Source: Microbacter margulisiae
GTDB taxonomy: Bacteria > Bacteroidota > Bacteroidia > Bacteroidales > Paludibacteraceae
Reading direction: 5' to 3'
Assembly: GCF_014192515.1 (NCBI RefSeq)
Contig: NZ_JACHYB010000002.1
Coordinates: 558,001 to 622,000, forward strand
Length of the DNA stretch: 64,000 bases
Shown: positions 36,699 to 45,504 of the stretch, in pieces
Position numbering within the stretch: the stretch's first letter is position 1
How the letters are laid out: every line of letters starts with the position of its first letter
Translations under genes and position numbers: made by a program
Notes under the pieces: generated by a model
The model's database searches: none
Told to the model about the DNA's origin: nothing
Seen by the model: the letters and a program-made list of their open reading frames with translations, nothing else

Positions 36699-38153
36699 TT
36701 ACTGAACGATATGATATTTTGGGTCTTGACCTGATTCTTTGAGCAATGAGTTCACTTCTTTCTTTAATTCGATCATAGCCAACTCCCTGTCTACAGTCAA
36801 ACGATGAAAGCGTTCCAACTCATTCATTTTTTTAATTAATGCATCTTCGGCACGTTTTCGATCAACATACAACCCAATCTGATTCGCAAAAATAGAAACT
36901 ATCTCATTATTTTTCAATAGATTATCTTGCGTGTAAATTAAATAAAAGGCACCAAGGCCTTTGTTATTCTTTCTAATATTAACTACGTGTAATTCATTTA
37001 TTTTGAAAACAGTATCAATGAGTCGGCAAGCAGTTCTGGAAATTACATGCTGAGCCATATCGATAACAGAATCAAACCGTGTAATAACGGCTCCTTTGAT
37101 CCTCTCTTCCAATATAGAATCCCTTGTCCAGGTTTTATTCAATACCTCAAAGCCTAGGATAGACATTGCTTTGGTTATATCCTCCTTAATCCCCGCAATT
37201 GCTACAGTTTTAAAGTCCAGGCTATTCTCATTAAACAAATTAAATACCACAAATTGCGCTTCCGAAAGATCCCGTATGATGTCAGCCATTGTTTGATAAT
37301 TGACTTCTCCGGTTGTCACATCTATAAGTTGAGAGCTCTCAAAAAGTGCTTTCTTCAAAAGAATCTGATTTTTCTCTAATGTAACCTGAGCCTTTCTCTT
37401 TTCAGTAATATCTTCTTTAACTGCAAGAAAATGAGCAACTTCCCCTTTATCATTAGCTATCGGAGCAATTAGTACAGATTCATCATACAACTGTCCATTT
37501 TTTTTACGATTTTGCAACTCACCATGCCATTCCTTCCCTTTGGTAATGGTCTGCCAAAGATCTTTATACAGGTTCGGAGGCATAAATCCTGATTTCAAAA
37601 TCCGTGGATTTTTTCCTAAAACCTCCTGAAAGCTATATCCTGTAATTTTAGTGAATTTTTGATTTACGTATTCAATTTCACCCTGGATATTGGTAATAAT
37701 AATAGAAGCTGGATTTTGTTCTACCGCACGCGAAAAAATTCGCAATTGCTCATCCGTCTGCTTTTTCAGCCGCAGATTCGCTTTATTTTGAAGCGCGGTC
37801 AGCATAGCCGACCCTATCCGGGTAATGTGCCCTTTCAGAATATAATCATCTGCACCGGCCTTCATCACATTCACAGCAGTCTCTTCATTAATTGATCCGG
37901 TGCATAAAACAAAAGGAATATCTGGGCACATTGTTTGCCGGATCGCTAATGCCTCCATGCCATTAAAGGCAGGAAGCGTATAATCGGAAAGAATGATATC
38001 AGGGTGGAATGTATTCAGGCCTTCTATAAAATCCTCTTTAGTCTCTACCAGATGATGAACAAAAGATATATTATTCTTTTTGATTTCTCGTTTAATTAGT
38101 TCTACATCAAACGCATTATCCTCGACCATTAAAACTCGTATTATTGGCTCCAT
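36699..38153 (-). CDS. Receiver-PAS-GAF-like regulatory protein without a kinase domain
   Basis: 484 residues. The receiver (1-120) has Asp57 in IILSDYTLPA. A PAS unit (about 138-260, VEQNPASIIITN to VKEDITEKRK) is followed by a GAF-like region (about 265-430). The tail ERFHRLTVDRELAMIELKKEVNSLL is the linker normally found before a kinase domain, but the protein ends there, so it may have lost a kinase core or serve as an adaptor. It starts 18 bases after the single-domain receiver gene. Confidence 0.85.
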   Translation of the reverse strand: MEPIIRVLMVEDNAFDVELIKREIKKNNISFVHHLVETKEDFIEGLNTFHPDIILSDYTLPAFNGMEALAIRQTMCPDIPFVLCTGSINEETAVNVMKAGADDYILKGHITRIGSAMLTALQNKANLRLKKQTDEQLRIFSRAVEQNPASIIITNIQGEIEYVNQKFTKITGYSFQEVLGKNPRILKSGFMPPNLYKDLWQTITKGKEWHGELQNRKKNGQLYDESVLIAPIANDKGEVAHFLAVKEDITEKRKAQVTLEKNQILLKKALFESSQLIDVTTGEVNYQTMADIIRDLSEAQFVVFNLFNENSLDFKTVAIAGIKEDITKAMSILGFEVLNKTWTRDSILEERIKGAVITRFDSVIDMAQHVISRTACRLIDTVFKINELHVVNIRKNNKGLGAFYLIYTQDNLLKNNEIVSIFANQIGLYVDRKRAEDALIKKMNELERFHRLTVDRELAMIELKKEVNSLLKESGQDPKYHIVQ

Positions 38154-38171
38154 GCATCTTAAATTATTATT

Positions 38172-38618
38172 TTACTTCGTTTTCGGAGGCTCATTCAGCA
38201 AAAGCCAATACATGCCTAATTCCTTGACTGCATCAATAAATTTAGAAAATTCAACAGGTTTGACTATAAAACTATTGGCTCCAAGCTTGTAACTCGCTAT
38301 AACATCACTTTCCTCTTTGGATGAAGTCAAAATAACAACCGGAATATGCTTCATTTGCTCATCCGCTTTGACAATGCGAAGCACTTCTAATCCATCTACT
38401 TTAGGAAGTTTCAGATCAAGAATCATCAGTTTTGGAGTAGCTGTTTTATCTCTGCCACTGTATCTCCCTTTTGCAAAAAGATAATCCAGAGCTTCGGCTC
38501 CATCGGTTACTACATGAATATCATTCGCAATGTTGTTTTTCTTCAATGCTCTCAATGTTAACTCAGCGTCATTGGGATTATCTTCCACCAAAAGAATATC
38601 CACAAATAAATTTTCCAT
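38172..38618 (-). CDS. Single-domain response regulator
   Basis: 148 residues that consist of one receiver domain of the Rcp1 type. The acidic pocket is EDNPND, the phospho-acceptor is Asp68 in [10 protein letters not shown], and the Thr and Lys are in [10 protein letters not shown] and SFIVKPVEF. There is no output domain. It begins 26 bases after the large PAS kinase gene, whose SHDLRAPLRAL kinase type usually phosphorylates such receivers, and may pass phosphate on to the next proteins. Confidence 0.93.
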   Translation of the reverse strand: MENLFVDILLVEDNPNDAELTLRALKKNNIANDIHVVTDGAEALDYLFAKGRYSGRDKTATPKLMILDLKLPKVDGLEVLRIVKADEQMKHIPVVILTSSKEESDVIASYKLGANSFIVKPVEFSKFIDAVKELGMYWLLLNEPPKTK

Positions 38619-38644
38619 TTAAAAATTCTCCTTTGTTTAATGCA

Positions 38645-41600
38645 TTATTGATTTGGTAATGTAAAATAAAATGTTGCTCCTTCGTTTTCTTTTCCTTCAG
38701 CCCAAACTCTCCCGTTCATTCTGCTTATCACACGTTGAACAATAGCCAACCCCACGCCGGTTCCAGGAAAGTCATTTATAGAATGAAGTCGCTGAAATAT
38801 ACCAAACAATTTAGCGGAATAGGCCATATCAAATCCTGCCCCATTATCTTTCACGTAATAGATGTTTTCAGCGGTTTCCTTTGTAGATCCAATTTCGATT
38901 AACCCGGAAGATTTCTTAGACGTAAATTTAACTGCGTTATCAATCAGATTCGCCCACACCTGTCGCACCATAGCCGGATCACCAAAAGCATCCGGTAAAT
39001 CATGCAGTAAAAACTTTATTTCGGATTGAGAAGCGTTTACACTAAGATCGTGGTAAACCGATTCTGCCAATTTATACATATCGATTTTCGTGAACTTGAT
39101 TTCTTGCCGGCTAATACGGGAAAATGCGAGCAAATCATCAATCAGGTTTCCCATTTTCTTCGCGTTGTCTGTAATGACATTAAGCAGACGTGTAGCTTCA
39201 GGATCAAGAGTGGTTCCATAATCTTCCACCAGGATTCGGGCAAAGCCATCCAAAGCTCGCAGGGGAGCTCGCAGATCATGGGAAACCGAATAGCTAAAGG
39301 CCTCCAGTTCCTTATTGGCTACCTCAAGTTGGGCTGTCCGTTCTGTAACACGCTGCTCGAGTGTAGCGTTGAGTTGACGAATTTCTTCTGCTGCAAGACG
39401 ATTCTCTGTAACCTCCCGGATGATGCCTCCGATCGCTTTTCTGCCATTGTTTAACGCCAAAGGAAATTTAGTCGTCTCAAAAAACTGATTTCCCAATTTT
39501 TCTTCTACACGAAATGCCCGTTTCGCATGTAACGCCTTCTGATCAGAAGAAGCGCACGGTTTTAGATTCTTTTGTTCTGCTAAGTCCTGATCTGTTTTTC
39601 CTATCAGTTCAGCCACCTTTTTACCAAAGAAATCTCCCATAGCTTTATTTGCCACAAGATAACGAAACTGATCATCTTTGATAAAGATCAAATCATCACT
39701 CTCGTTAATAAAAGCGTTATATCGTTGCTCACTCTCCAGCAAAGCTTCCTGAGCAAGTTTCCGTTCTGTAATATCTGTCACAATAACCTGGCCTGCCGGT
39801 TCATCATGATAGGTAGTGGCTAAAGCTACCACTTCTGCAATAAAAATCGAATTGTCTAAACGGATCAATTTCTCTTCTGTTGGAGGTATTGTTTGTCCTG
39901 CCATGACTTCGCTAATTCTTTGCTTCACCACATCAACACTATCAGGATGCACAATTGACATCACAGGCTTTCCAATTAATTCTTCAGGGTGTTTGGCTCC
40001 AATCATAGCTAATCCTTCAGGATTGACATAAACAAATTTACCCTCCTGATAAACAGCAATCCCCACAGGAGCATTCTCCACCAGATTACGATAACGCTGC
40101 TCACTTTCTCTCAAATCTTCTTCGATCCGTTTTCGTTCTGTTATATCCTGAATAACACCAAATACACGCTTTTTGTCTTCATCATAAATAGCTATGGAGT
40201 GAACATCTTTAATTTCGCGCGTATCCTGTGTTTGGATTTTAAATTCAATATCATAAGGTTTCTGATTGATTACTAAATTTACAAAGCTTTCATCCAACTT
40301 TGAACGATATTCAGGCAGAGGAATTACTTGGATTTCTGAAAGTTCAAGCTCTCCTTTATCCATTCCATAAATTTTTATTGCACCTTCGGAAGCAATAACT
40401 TTATGAGTTTTCACATCAACCTCCCAATTACCTGATTTAGAGGCAATTTCAGCCCGCCTCATACGGGCTGCATTGACACGAAGCGTCTTCTCTACCAGCT
40501 TTCGATCTGTAATGTCATGAACAATAGAATGCAGGTAATCCTTCCCGTTAATCGTAATCTTACTGCTATAAACATCTACATTACGAATATCTCCGCTTTT
40601 AAGTTGATGTTGAAATTCGAAGTGATTCTGCTGATTCGTCATAACCTGAGCCATGCTTTTTTCAATATTCAAGGAGCCTAATGTATTTATCTCCTGAATT
40701 TTTTTCTGTTTCAGATCCTCCAGTGACCAGCCATAATACTTTACCGCAGCTTTATTGGCATCTGCAATAGCACCCGTATCAGGATCAACAAGTAATTTAA
40801 CAGCAGCATGATTATCAAACAGATTATGAAATTTTTCTTCGCTTTCCCGCAACGCCGACTCAACCCGTTTTCTTTCGGTGATATCAATCACAATAGCATG
40901 TACATATCTTTTATGAGCAATATCCACTTTACTACTAAAAACTTCAACATCACGAATCTCCCCATTTTTCAATCGGTGTCTGAATTCAAAATGATTTCGG
41001 ATTCTGTTAGCCGACTCGCTTAATTTTTTAAGTACTTCATTTTTTGTCAAAACATTAATCTGATCCAGATTCATCTGGATTAATTCTTCATGGGACCAAC
41101 CGTAATAATTCACAGCAGCTTTGTTTGCATCCACAATATTTCCTGTTTCCGGATCAACCAAAAGTTTTATGGCTGCGTGTTCCTGAAAAATCTTGCGAAA
41201 TTTTTCCTCGCTCTCCGCCAACATACGTTCGCTCTGCTTGCGTTCCGTAATATCCTGGATAGTCCCCATCATGGAAACTAACACGCCATTTTGATCAAAT
41301 TGCAAACTGCCCAACCCCCAAATCCATCTTATTGCTTCATCGGTTTGACGAATAATCCGATACTCAGCATTAAATGATTGATGTCCAGCCATCACCTCGG
41401 ACTTCAAATACCGATCCATTTTCTCCCTGTCTGACGGATAAATCAAAGCTTCCCATCCTTCAACGTTTCTTTTATAATGCTTATCGATCCCAAAGATTTC
41501 ATCAAGTACTTCGGAAGAATCCCATGTATCATGCAAAAAATCAAAAAAATAAGATCCAATAAAAGCCACCCGTTGTGATTCTTTGAAAAAGAATTCACTC

Positions 41601-42121
41601 TTTTGCAACGTTTCTACAGTCGCATGGTGTGATATAACCTCATGCTGCAAATCATAAATTAAAGATTGCATTACCCGGTTATTTTGTTCAAAGTCCTGGT
41701 TTTGAGATTCTATAAGCGAAGAAAGATGTTCGTATTGTGCTTTGTGTTGCTTATGTAGATTGCCGAGAACTTCTAACATATGTAACTGTGATACAAAAAA
41801 CACCTTTTCGATCGGAAGCATTATAAAAGCATCAGCCTTCAATTCAAGCGATTTTTTCCTTAACAAAGCAATATCTTGCTGTTGCGAAAAAAAAGCTACC
41901 GGAATAGCATTCATACGGAGATCTTGCTTGATAACTTTGCATTGTTCGGCAACCTCCTCTCCCAAAAAAATCATATCGGGATTTTCAGTAACAAGGTGTT
42001 CAATATCCAGGTTACCATCAAATTCTTTTAGTATGGAATCCTCCGAAAAAATCTCACGAACCATCGCCTTCAAATCATACAAGACCTGATCCGGAAGTGC
42101 AATCGTAACTATTTTCTCCAT
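38645..42121 (-). CDS. Multi-PAS sensor histidine kinase with a degenerate N-terminal receiver
   Basis: 1158 residues with no membrane helix. Residues 1-120 fold like a receiver, but the acceptor position reads PDMIFLGEE without Asp. Six PAS units follow, each closed by a DITER/DITDR or EVTEN PAC end. The second and third are near copies (VDPETGNIVDANKAAVNYYGWS and VDPDTGAIADANKAAVKYYGWS). The kinase core has SVSHDLRAPLRALDGFARIL as the His site, then NLIDNAVKFT, DNGAGFD and GTGVGLAIVQRVI. This bacteriophytochrome-like kinase class often works with Rcp1-type receivers such as the one encoded next. It is the first gene of the seven-gene cluster. Confidence 0.92.
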   Translation of the reverse strand: MEKIVTIALPDQVLYDLKAMVREIFSEDSILKEFDGNLDIEHLVTENPDMIFLGEEVAEQCKVIKQDLRMNAIPVAFFSQQQDIALLRKKSLELKADAFIMLPIEKVFFVSQLHMLEVLGNLHKQHKAQYEHLSSLIESQNQDFEQNNRVMQSLIYDLQHEVISHHATVETLQKSEFFFKESQRVAFIGSYFFDFLHDTWDSSEVLDEIFGIDKHYKRNVEGWEALIYPSDREKMDRYLKSEVMAGHQSFNAEYRIIRQTDEAIRWIWGLGSLQFDQNGVLVSMMGTIQDITERKQSERMLAESEEKFRKIFQEHAAIKLLVDPETGNIVDANKAAVNYYGWSHEELIQMNLDQINVLTKNEVLKKLSESANRIRNHFEFRHRLKNGEIRDVEVFSSKVDIAHKRYVHAIVIDITERKRVESALRESEEKFHNLFDNHAAVKLLVDPDTGAIADANKAAVKYYGWSLEDLKQKKIQEINTLGSLNIEKSMAQVMTNQQNHFEFQHQLKSGDIRNVDVYSSKITINGKDYLHSIVHDITDRKLVEKTLRVNAARMRRAEIASKSGNWEVDVKTHKVIASEGAIKIYGMDKGELELSEIQVIPLPEYRSKLDESFVNLVINQKPYDIEFKIQTQDTREIKDVHSIAIYDEDKKRVFGVIQDITERKRIEEDLRESEQRYRNLVENAPVGIAVYQEGKFVYVNPEGLAMIGAKHPEELIGKPVMSIVHPDSVDVVKQRISEVMAGQTIPPTEEKLIRLDNSIFIAEVVALATTYHDEPAGQVIVTDITERKLAQEALLESEQRYNAFINESDDLIFIKDDQFRYLVANKAMGDFFGKKVAELIGKTDQDLAEQKNLKPCASSDQKALHAKRAFRVEEKLGNQFFETTKFPLALNNGRKAIGGIIREVTENRLAAEEIRQLNATLEQRVTERTAQLEVANKELEAFSYSVSHDLRAPLRALDGFARILVEDYGTTLDPEATRLLNVITDNAKKMGNLIDDLLAFSRISRQEIKFTKIDMYKLAESVYHDLSVNASQSEIKFLLHDLPDAFGDPAMVRQVWANLIDNAVKFTSKKSSGLIEIGSTKETAENIYYVKDNGAGFDMAYSAKLFGIFQRLHSINDFPGTGVGLAIVQRVISRMNGRVWAEGKENEGATFYFTLPNQ

Positions 42122-42559
42122 ATTGTTATTACAATTTTATAAAGAAGTTTGTATTCCAATAGTTTTCCAGAAATCTTATCCGCTCAATAGAATCATCAAG
42201 ACATTCACATCCATCCAAATACATAAGACTTGCATACCCTGCTACAAATATACACCAATAAGCATACATTGCATAATGTCAACTCATTTTTTATTGGAAC
42301 AATAAAAATTAGGGAAGAAAAATAAGAAGGTTATCCTTTATAAGATCTTTCAGATAAGAAAGACTTTAATGATATAAAATGATCCCGGTAAAAACTTTGT
42401 GAAAAAGACAACAGGCTATTGTTTGCTAAAAAACATGTAGCCCGGAAAACATGCTCTTTGCATTTGTATTATAATACACTAAAAACGAATACTATAAATG
42501 TATATGGCAATACTTTTTTAGAGCGAAGATACCTTTCGGAGGGGAGAGGAATTAAGACA
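42122..42559. other. Upstream region of the signalling cluster, interrupted by the IS element
   Basis: No gene is supported in these 438 bases. On the minus strand a TAnnTTTG match (TATATTTG, 42,245-42,252) lies 124 bases before the first kinase gene, without a good -33 box. The region ends at the left inverted repeat of the IS3 element, so any control site further upstream is now separated. Confidence 0.4.
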
Positions 42560-42588
42560 TGGCTGACTAGTCCTAAAAAACCGTTACA
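42560..42588. repeat. Left terminal inverted repeat of the IS3 element
   Basis: It pairs with 43,928-43,956, matching 23 of 29 positions by eye. It lies 57 bases past the orfB stop. Confidence 0.8.
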
Positions 42589-42616
42589 GGTTTAATGAAC
42601 AAAAATACTCTTTTTA

Positions 42617-43489
42617 TCAAACCTTATCAAGGCTAGCCTTGATAAGGTTTTGCTTTTTATAATTTCTAATTTTTATTTCTTTTTGGCAGTGCATCTGTTC
42701 AGGTGTTTTCATGTAACAAGACCAGTGTGGCCTTTGTGTATTGTAAATATGAACAGCATCTTCTACCAACAATTTCATTGTTTTGATATCTACCAGATAA
42801 TCCTCCAGAAAAAACTCCTGTTTTAATATCCCATTTACCCTTTCAGCTATCGCATTGGCATAAGGGTCATAATGCTCAGTCATACTTGGTATGATCTTTT
42901 TCTTTTTCAAAACATTTTGATAATCGTTACTGCAATACTGTAATCCTCTATCCGAATGGTGGATCAGTTTGTTTTTATATCTCTTTTGCCTAATGGCCAT
43001 GTTTAATGCTCTCAAAGAACCTTCAGTGGACAAGCTATTAGAAACATCATAACCCATTATCTTTTTGGAATATGCATCTGTAACTAATGCCAGATAACAG
43101 TTCCTGTCCCTGCCCCCGATATAAGTTATATCCGATACCCAAACCTGTTCGGGATGGGTCAGTTCTATATCTGCCACCAAATTCTTATGTTTTCTAAAAC
43201 GATGGTGCGAGTCAGTGGTTATACGATAATTTCTCTTTGGTTTAATCAACATGTGATTAGCTTTTAGTATAGACAAAAACTTGTCACGCCCAATATGTAA
43301 TTCTCTCAGTGGTTCATAAAGAAGATAATATAACTTCCTGAAGCCTATTCGGGGCATCGCCATCCGTGTAGAACGAACCATAGCCAATACTTGCTCTGCC
43401 TTATCCTGTTTCTTCTGTTTTGACCTACAATAACGATAATAAACCTGCCTACTTACCCCGAGCAATCCACAGGTGGAGGTTTTGCTCAC
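42617..43489 (-). CDS. IS3-family transposase OrfB (DDE catalytic part)
   Basis: The stand-alone frame begins with GTG at 43,489 (290 residues), overlapping the orfA stop as GTGA. It has an HTH_21 region (MAMPRIGFRKLYYLL) and an rve integrase core with the three acids in VWVSDITYI, IHHSDRGLQY and AIAERVNG, the last two about 35 residues apart. The frame stays open upstream of the GTG up to the AAAAAAC site, so the active form is probably the OrfAB fusion made by -1 frameshifting. Confidence 0.93.
   Translation of the reverse strand: MSKTSTCGLLGVSRQVYYRYCRSKQKKQDKAEQVLAMVRSTRMAMPRIGFRKLYYLLYEPLRELHIGRDKFLSILKANHMLIKPKRNYRITTDSHHRFRKHKNLVADIELTHPEQVWVSDITYIGGRDRNCYLALVTDAYSKKIMGYDVSNSLSTEGSLRALNMAIRQKRYKNKLIHHSDRGLQYCSNDYQNVLKKKKIIPSMTEHYDPYANAIAERVNGILKQEFFLEDYLVDIKTMKLLVEDAVHIYNTQRPHWSCYMKTPEQMHCQKEIKIRNYKKQNLIKASLDKV
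42619..42650. repeat. Perfect 32-bp palindrome at the end of orfB
   Basis: The 16-base arm AAACCTTATCAAGGCT is followed directly by its full complement. It covers the last codons and part of the stop codon of orfB. On the plus strand it is followed by a T-rich run. A transcript from either side would form a strong hairpin, so it may stop transcription coming from outside into the element. Confidence 0.8.
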
Positions 43490-43911
43490 TTTGTTTTCTT
43501 GACTGAATCGGTCGACTGTTCGGGTAAAGAGTTTTTTCGGATAGAGATATTGTACTCTTTTTCTGCCATATCAACCATCATGTCAAAGAAAGCTGCTTTC
43601 ATATCGGATTGCTCTGCCTGTTTTTCTAGAAATGCTTTTTGCTTTTCTAAAACCTTGATCTTTTGCTCCAGTTCAAGGATCTTTTGATCTTTACTTTTTG
43701 GCATATTACTCGGCGTTTGATTTTCCCAATCAAAGGTACCATATTTTCTGAGCCAACCAACTACTGTGGATCTTCCCTGTATACCATATTTCTTCGTAGC
43801 TGATGTGACTGAGATGTCTCCTCGTTCTATCTCTGAAATAATCGATAATTTTAAGGACATGCTATAATCCTTTTGAGTGCGCTTTACATACTGATTCTTA
43901 ATTCCTCCCAT
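43486..43911 (-). CDS. IS3-family transposase OrfA (DNA-binding part)
   Basis: I start the gene at MGGIKNQYVKRT (43,911; 141 residues). The frame is open to 44,001, but those extra codons lie in the tRNA terminator and outside the IS end. The N-terminal part is a helix-turn-helix (KLSIISEIERGDISVTSATKKYGI...TVVGWLRKYG), then a leucine-zipper-like coiled coil (KILELEQKIKVLEKQKAFLEKQAE). OrfA binds the inverted repeats and limits transposition. Confidence 0.9.
   Translation of the reverse strand: MGGIKNQYVKRTQKDYSMSLKLSIISEIERGDISVTSATKKYGIQGRSTVVGWLRKYGTFDWENQTPSNMPKSKDQKILELEQKIKVLEKQKAFLEKQAEQSDMKAAFFDMMVDMAEKEYNISIRKNSLPEQSTDSVKKTK
43531..43537 (-). promoter_or_regulatory. Probable programmed -1 frameshift site A_AAA_AAC in orfA
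   Basis: On the minus strand AAAAAAC lies in the orfA frame as A AAA AAC, the X XXY YYZ type of slippery site. A shift of -1 leads into a stop-free path through LFTRTVDRFSQENKVSK into orfB. Confidence 0.65.
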
Positions 43912-43927
43912 TATTTTACGCTTTTTG

Positions 43928-43956
43928 TGTAACGCTATTTCAGGACGAGACAGGCA
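43928..43956. repeat. Right terminal inverted repeat of the IS3 element
   Basis: This is the complement of the left end with six mismatches. It lies 17 bases upstream of the chosen orfA start. Confidence 0.8.
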
Positions 43957-43994
43957 ATAAAAAAAAGGAGGTTGAATAAGAAATTCAACCTCCC
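43957..43994 (-). terminator. Terminator of tRNA-Val
   Basis: On the minus strand an 11-bp stem (GGAGGTTGAAT / ATTCAACCTCC) with a 5-nt loop is followed by a run of eight or nine T. It starts about 10 bases after the tRNA 3' end. The IS element abuts the T-run. Confidence 0.9.
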
Positions 43995-44002
43995 TTTTCA
44001 TG

Positions 44003-44077
44003 TGGGCGTTGACGGATTCGAACCGCCGACCCTCTGCTTGTAAGGCAGATGCTCTGAACCAGCTGAGCTAAACGCCC
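44003..44077 (-). tRNA. tRNA-Val (anticodon UAC)
   Basis: The 75-nt minus-strand sequence folds as a full cloverleaf. The acceptor stem is GGGCGTT / AACGCCC with discriminator A, the D-arm is GCTC/GAGC, the anticodon stem TCTGC / GCAGA has loop CTTACAA (anticodon TAC), and the T-arm is GGCGG TTCGAAT CCGTC. The CCA end is not encoded. It stands alone between folC and the IS element. Confidence 0.96.
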
Positions 44078-44151
44078 TTGTCAAAAGCGTTGCAAAGATA
44101 AGCAGGGATTTTTATATTGACAAATATTCATCTTGTTTTTATTCGTTTTTT

Positions 44152-45414
44152 TCAAAGAGCCTCAGCAACAACATAACTACTCCCTCCTACAAAAATAACA
44201 TCTCCCTCTTTTGCAGCACTTTTAGCTGCTTGAATAGCTTCTTGCACAGAAGGGAAAGCTGTACCCTTTAACCCGATTAAGAAGGCTTGCTGTTGCAATT
44301 CATCAGCAGGAAGTGCTCTTGGAATAGCCGCCTGTGTAAAATAATAAAGTGCATTTTGTGGCAAAAGAGGTAAAATCTTACGATGATCCTTATCATTTAC
44401 CATTCCAAAAACAATATGCAATTGCCTGCACGGTAACTGCGAAAGCTGTTGCATTACATATCGGATTCCGGCTTCATTGTGTCCTGTATCACAAATTAGC
44501 AAGGGATTTTTCTGCAATATCTGCCAGCGGCCCTGCAATCCGGTCAATCCGGTAACATGTTCAATACCTTTTTGAATAGCCTGAAGAGGCAAACTTATAC
44601 CTTGCTTATTCAACAACAAAATACTTGAAAGGACAGTCGCAAGATTCTTCTCCTGATACAGGCCTTTTAGTCCCATTGTAATATTACCCAACTCTTTGGT
44701 ATAAAATTGATCAGAATCATTACCCCGCGATACCTGTATCATTTTCTGAGCAAAGAAAAGAGGTGACTTTACTTGCGAAGCATGTTGGATAAAAATGTTT
44801 TTCACACTCCCGTCTGCTTCTCCGATCACCACAGGAACATTTGGTTTCATAATGCCGGCTTTCTCTGCTGCAATTTTTTCAAGTGTGTCTCCAAGAAATT
44901 GTTGATGATCGAAGCTAATGTTTGTGATCACACTCAAAATGGGAGTAATGATATTCGTACTATCCAACCGGCCACCCAGACCAACTTCAATCACAGCAAT
45001 CTCTACCTGTTGGGCAGCAAAATAATCAAAAGCCATCGACATGGTTAATTCAAAAAACGAAGGATGCAGAGATTCAAATTCGGAAGTATAACGTTCAACA
45101 AAATCAACAACATATTGTTCGGTAATCATTTCGCCGTTGACCCGGATGCGTTCACGAAAATCCTTCAGATGCGGCGATGTGTAAAGCCCTGTTTTATAAC
45201 CAGCCGCTTGCAAAACAGCAGCCAGCATATGAGAAGTAGATCCTTTCCCGTTCGTTCCTGCAACATGGATAGTCTTATAGTTTTGATGTGGATGGTTCAA
45301 AATACGATCCATGTCCATCACCCTATCAAGGCCGGCCTTATAGGCAGAATCTCCGATACGCTCAAACACGGGAAGCTGATGATAAAGATATTCAATTGTT
45401 TCCTGATAAATCAT
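44152..45414 (-). CDS. folC: Folylpolyglutamate synthase / dihydrofolate synthase
   Basis: 420 residues of the Mur-ligase type. The P-loop is HVAGTNGKGSTSHMLAAVLQ, followed by GLYTSPHLKDFRERIRVNG, the VGLGGRLDSTNII block, NISFDHQQFLGDT and the C-terminal WQIL...LICDTGHNEAG. The enzyme adds glutamate to dihydropteroate and to reduced folates. Length and start are normal. It follows trpB by 90 bases, but a terminator lies between them. Confidence 0.95.
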   Translation of the reverse strand: MIYQETIEYLYHQLPVFERIGDSAYKAGLDRVMDMDRILNHPHQNYKTIHVAGTNGKGSTSHMLAAVLQAAGYKTGLYTSPHLKDFRERIRVNGEMITEQYVVDFVERYTSEFESLHPSFFELTMSMAFDYFAAQQVEIAVIEVGLGGRLDSTNIITPILSVITNISFDHQQFLGDTLEKIAAEKAGIMKPNVPVVIGEADGSVKNIFIQHASQVKSPLFFAQKMIQVSRGNDSDQFYTKELGNITMGLKGLYQEKNLATVLSSILLLNKQGISLPLQAIQKGIEHVTGLTGLQGRWQILQKNPLLICDTGHNEAGIRYVMQQLSQLPCRQLHIVFGMVNDKDHRKILPLLPQNALYYFTQAAIPRALPADELQQQAFLIGLKGTAFPSVQEAIQAAKSAAKEGDVIFVGGSSYVVAEAL

Positions 45415-45423
45415 ATAAAAAGA

Positions 45424-45453
45424 ACCGGCAATCTCTTTAATGAAATTGCCGGC
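45424..45453 (-). terminator. Terminator after trpB, immediately before folC
   Basis: The stem GCCGGCAAT / ATTGCCGGT has a 12-nt loop and is followed on the minus strand by TTCTTTTTAT, whose last bases touch the folC ATG. folC would thus need its own promoter inside this short gap or live on read-through. Confidence 0.7.
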
Positions 45454-45504
45454 TACAAAATTCGCTATTTTTGGTCAGAAAACCATTAGTAAAACACCGG
45501 ATGG

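Larger units (their letters stand above)
42560..43956 (-). mobile_element. IS3-family insertion sequence, 1397 bp, apparently intact
   Basis: The ends are 29-bp imperfect inverted repeats (42,560-42,588 and 43,928-43,956) that agree at 23 positions by my alignment. They begin TGGCTG and TGCCTG and share GTCCT and CGTTACA. Inside are two overlapping genes, orfA and orfB, with all DDE residues. I see no clear target duplication (flanks ACA and ATA). The right end touches the T-run of the tRNA-Val terminator. Confidence 0.88.

Noticed and set aside
42122..42559. Sigma-54 promoter before the signalling cluster
   Set aside because: I looked for TGGCAC-N5-TTGCA on both strands because the cluster encodes an RpoN activator, but found no acceptable match.
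43912..44001. N-terminal extension of IS orfA
   Set aside because: The extra 30 codons run through the IS end and the tRNA-Val terminator, so they cannot be part of the mobile gene.
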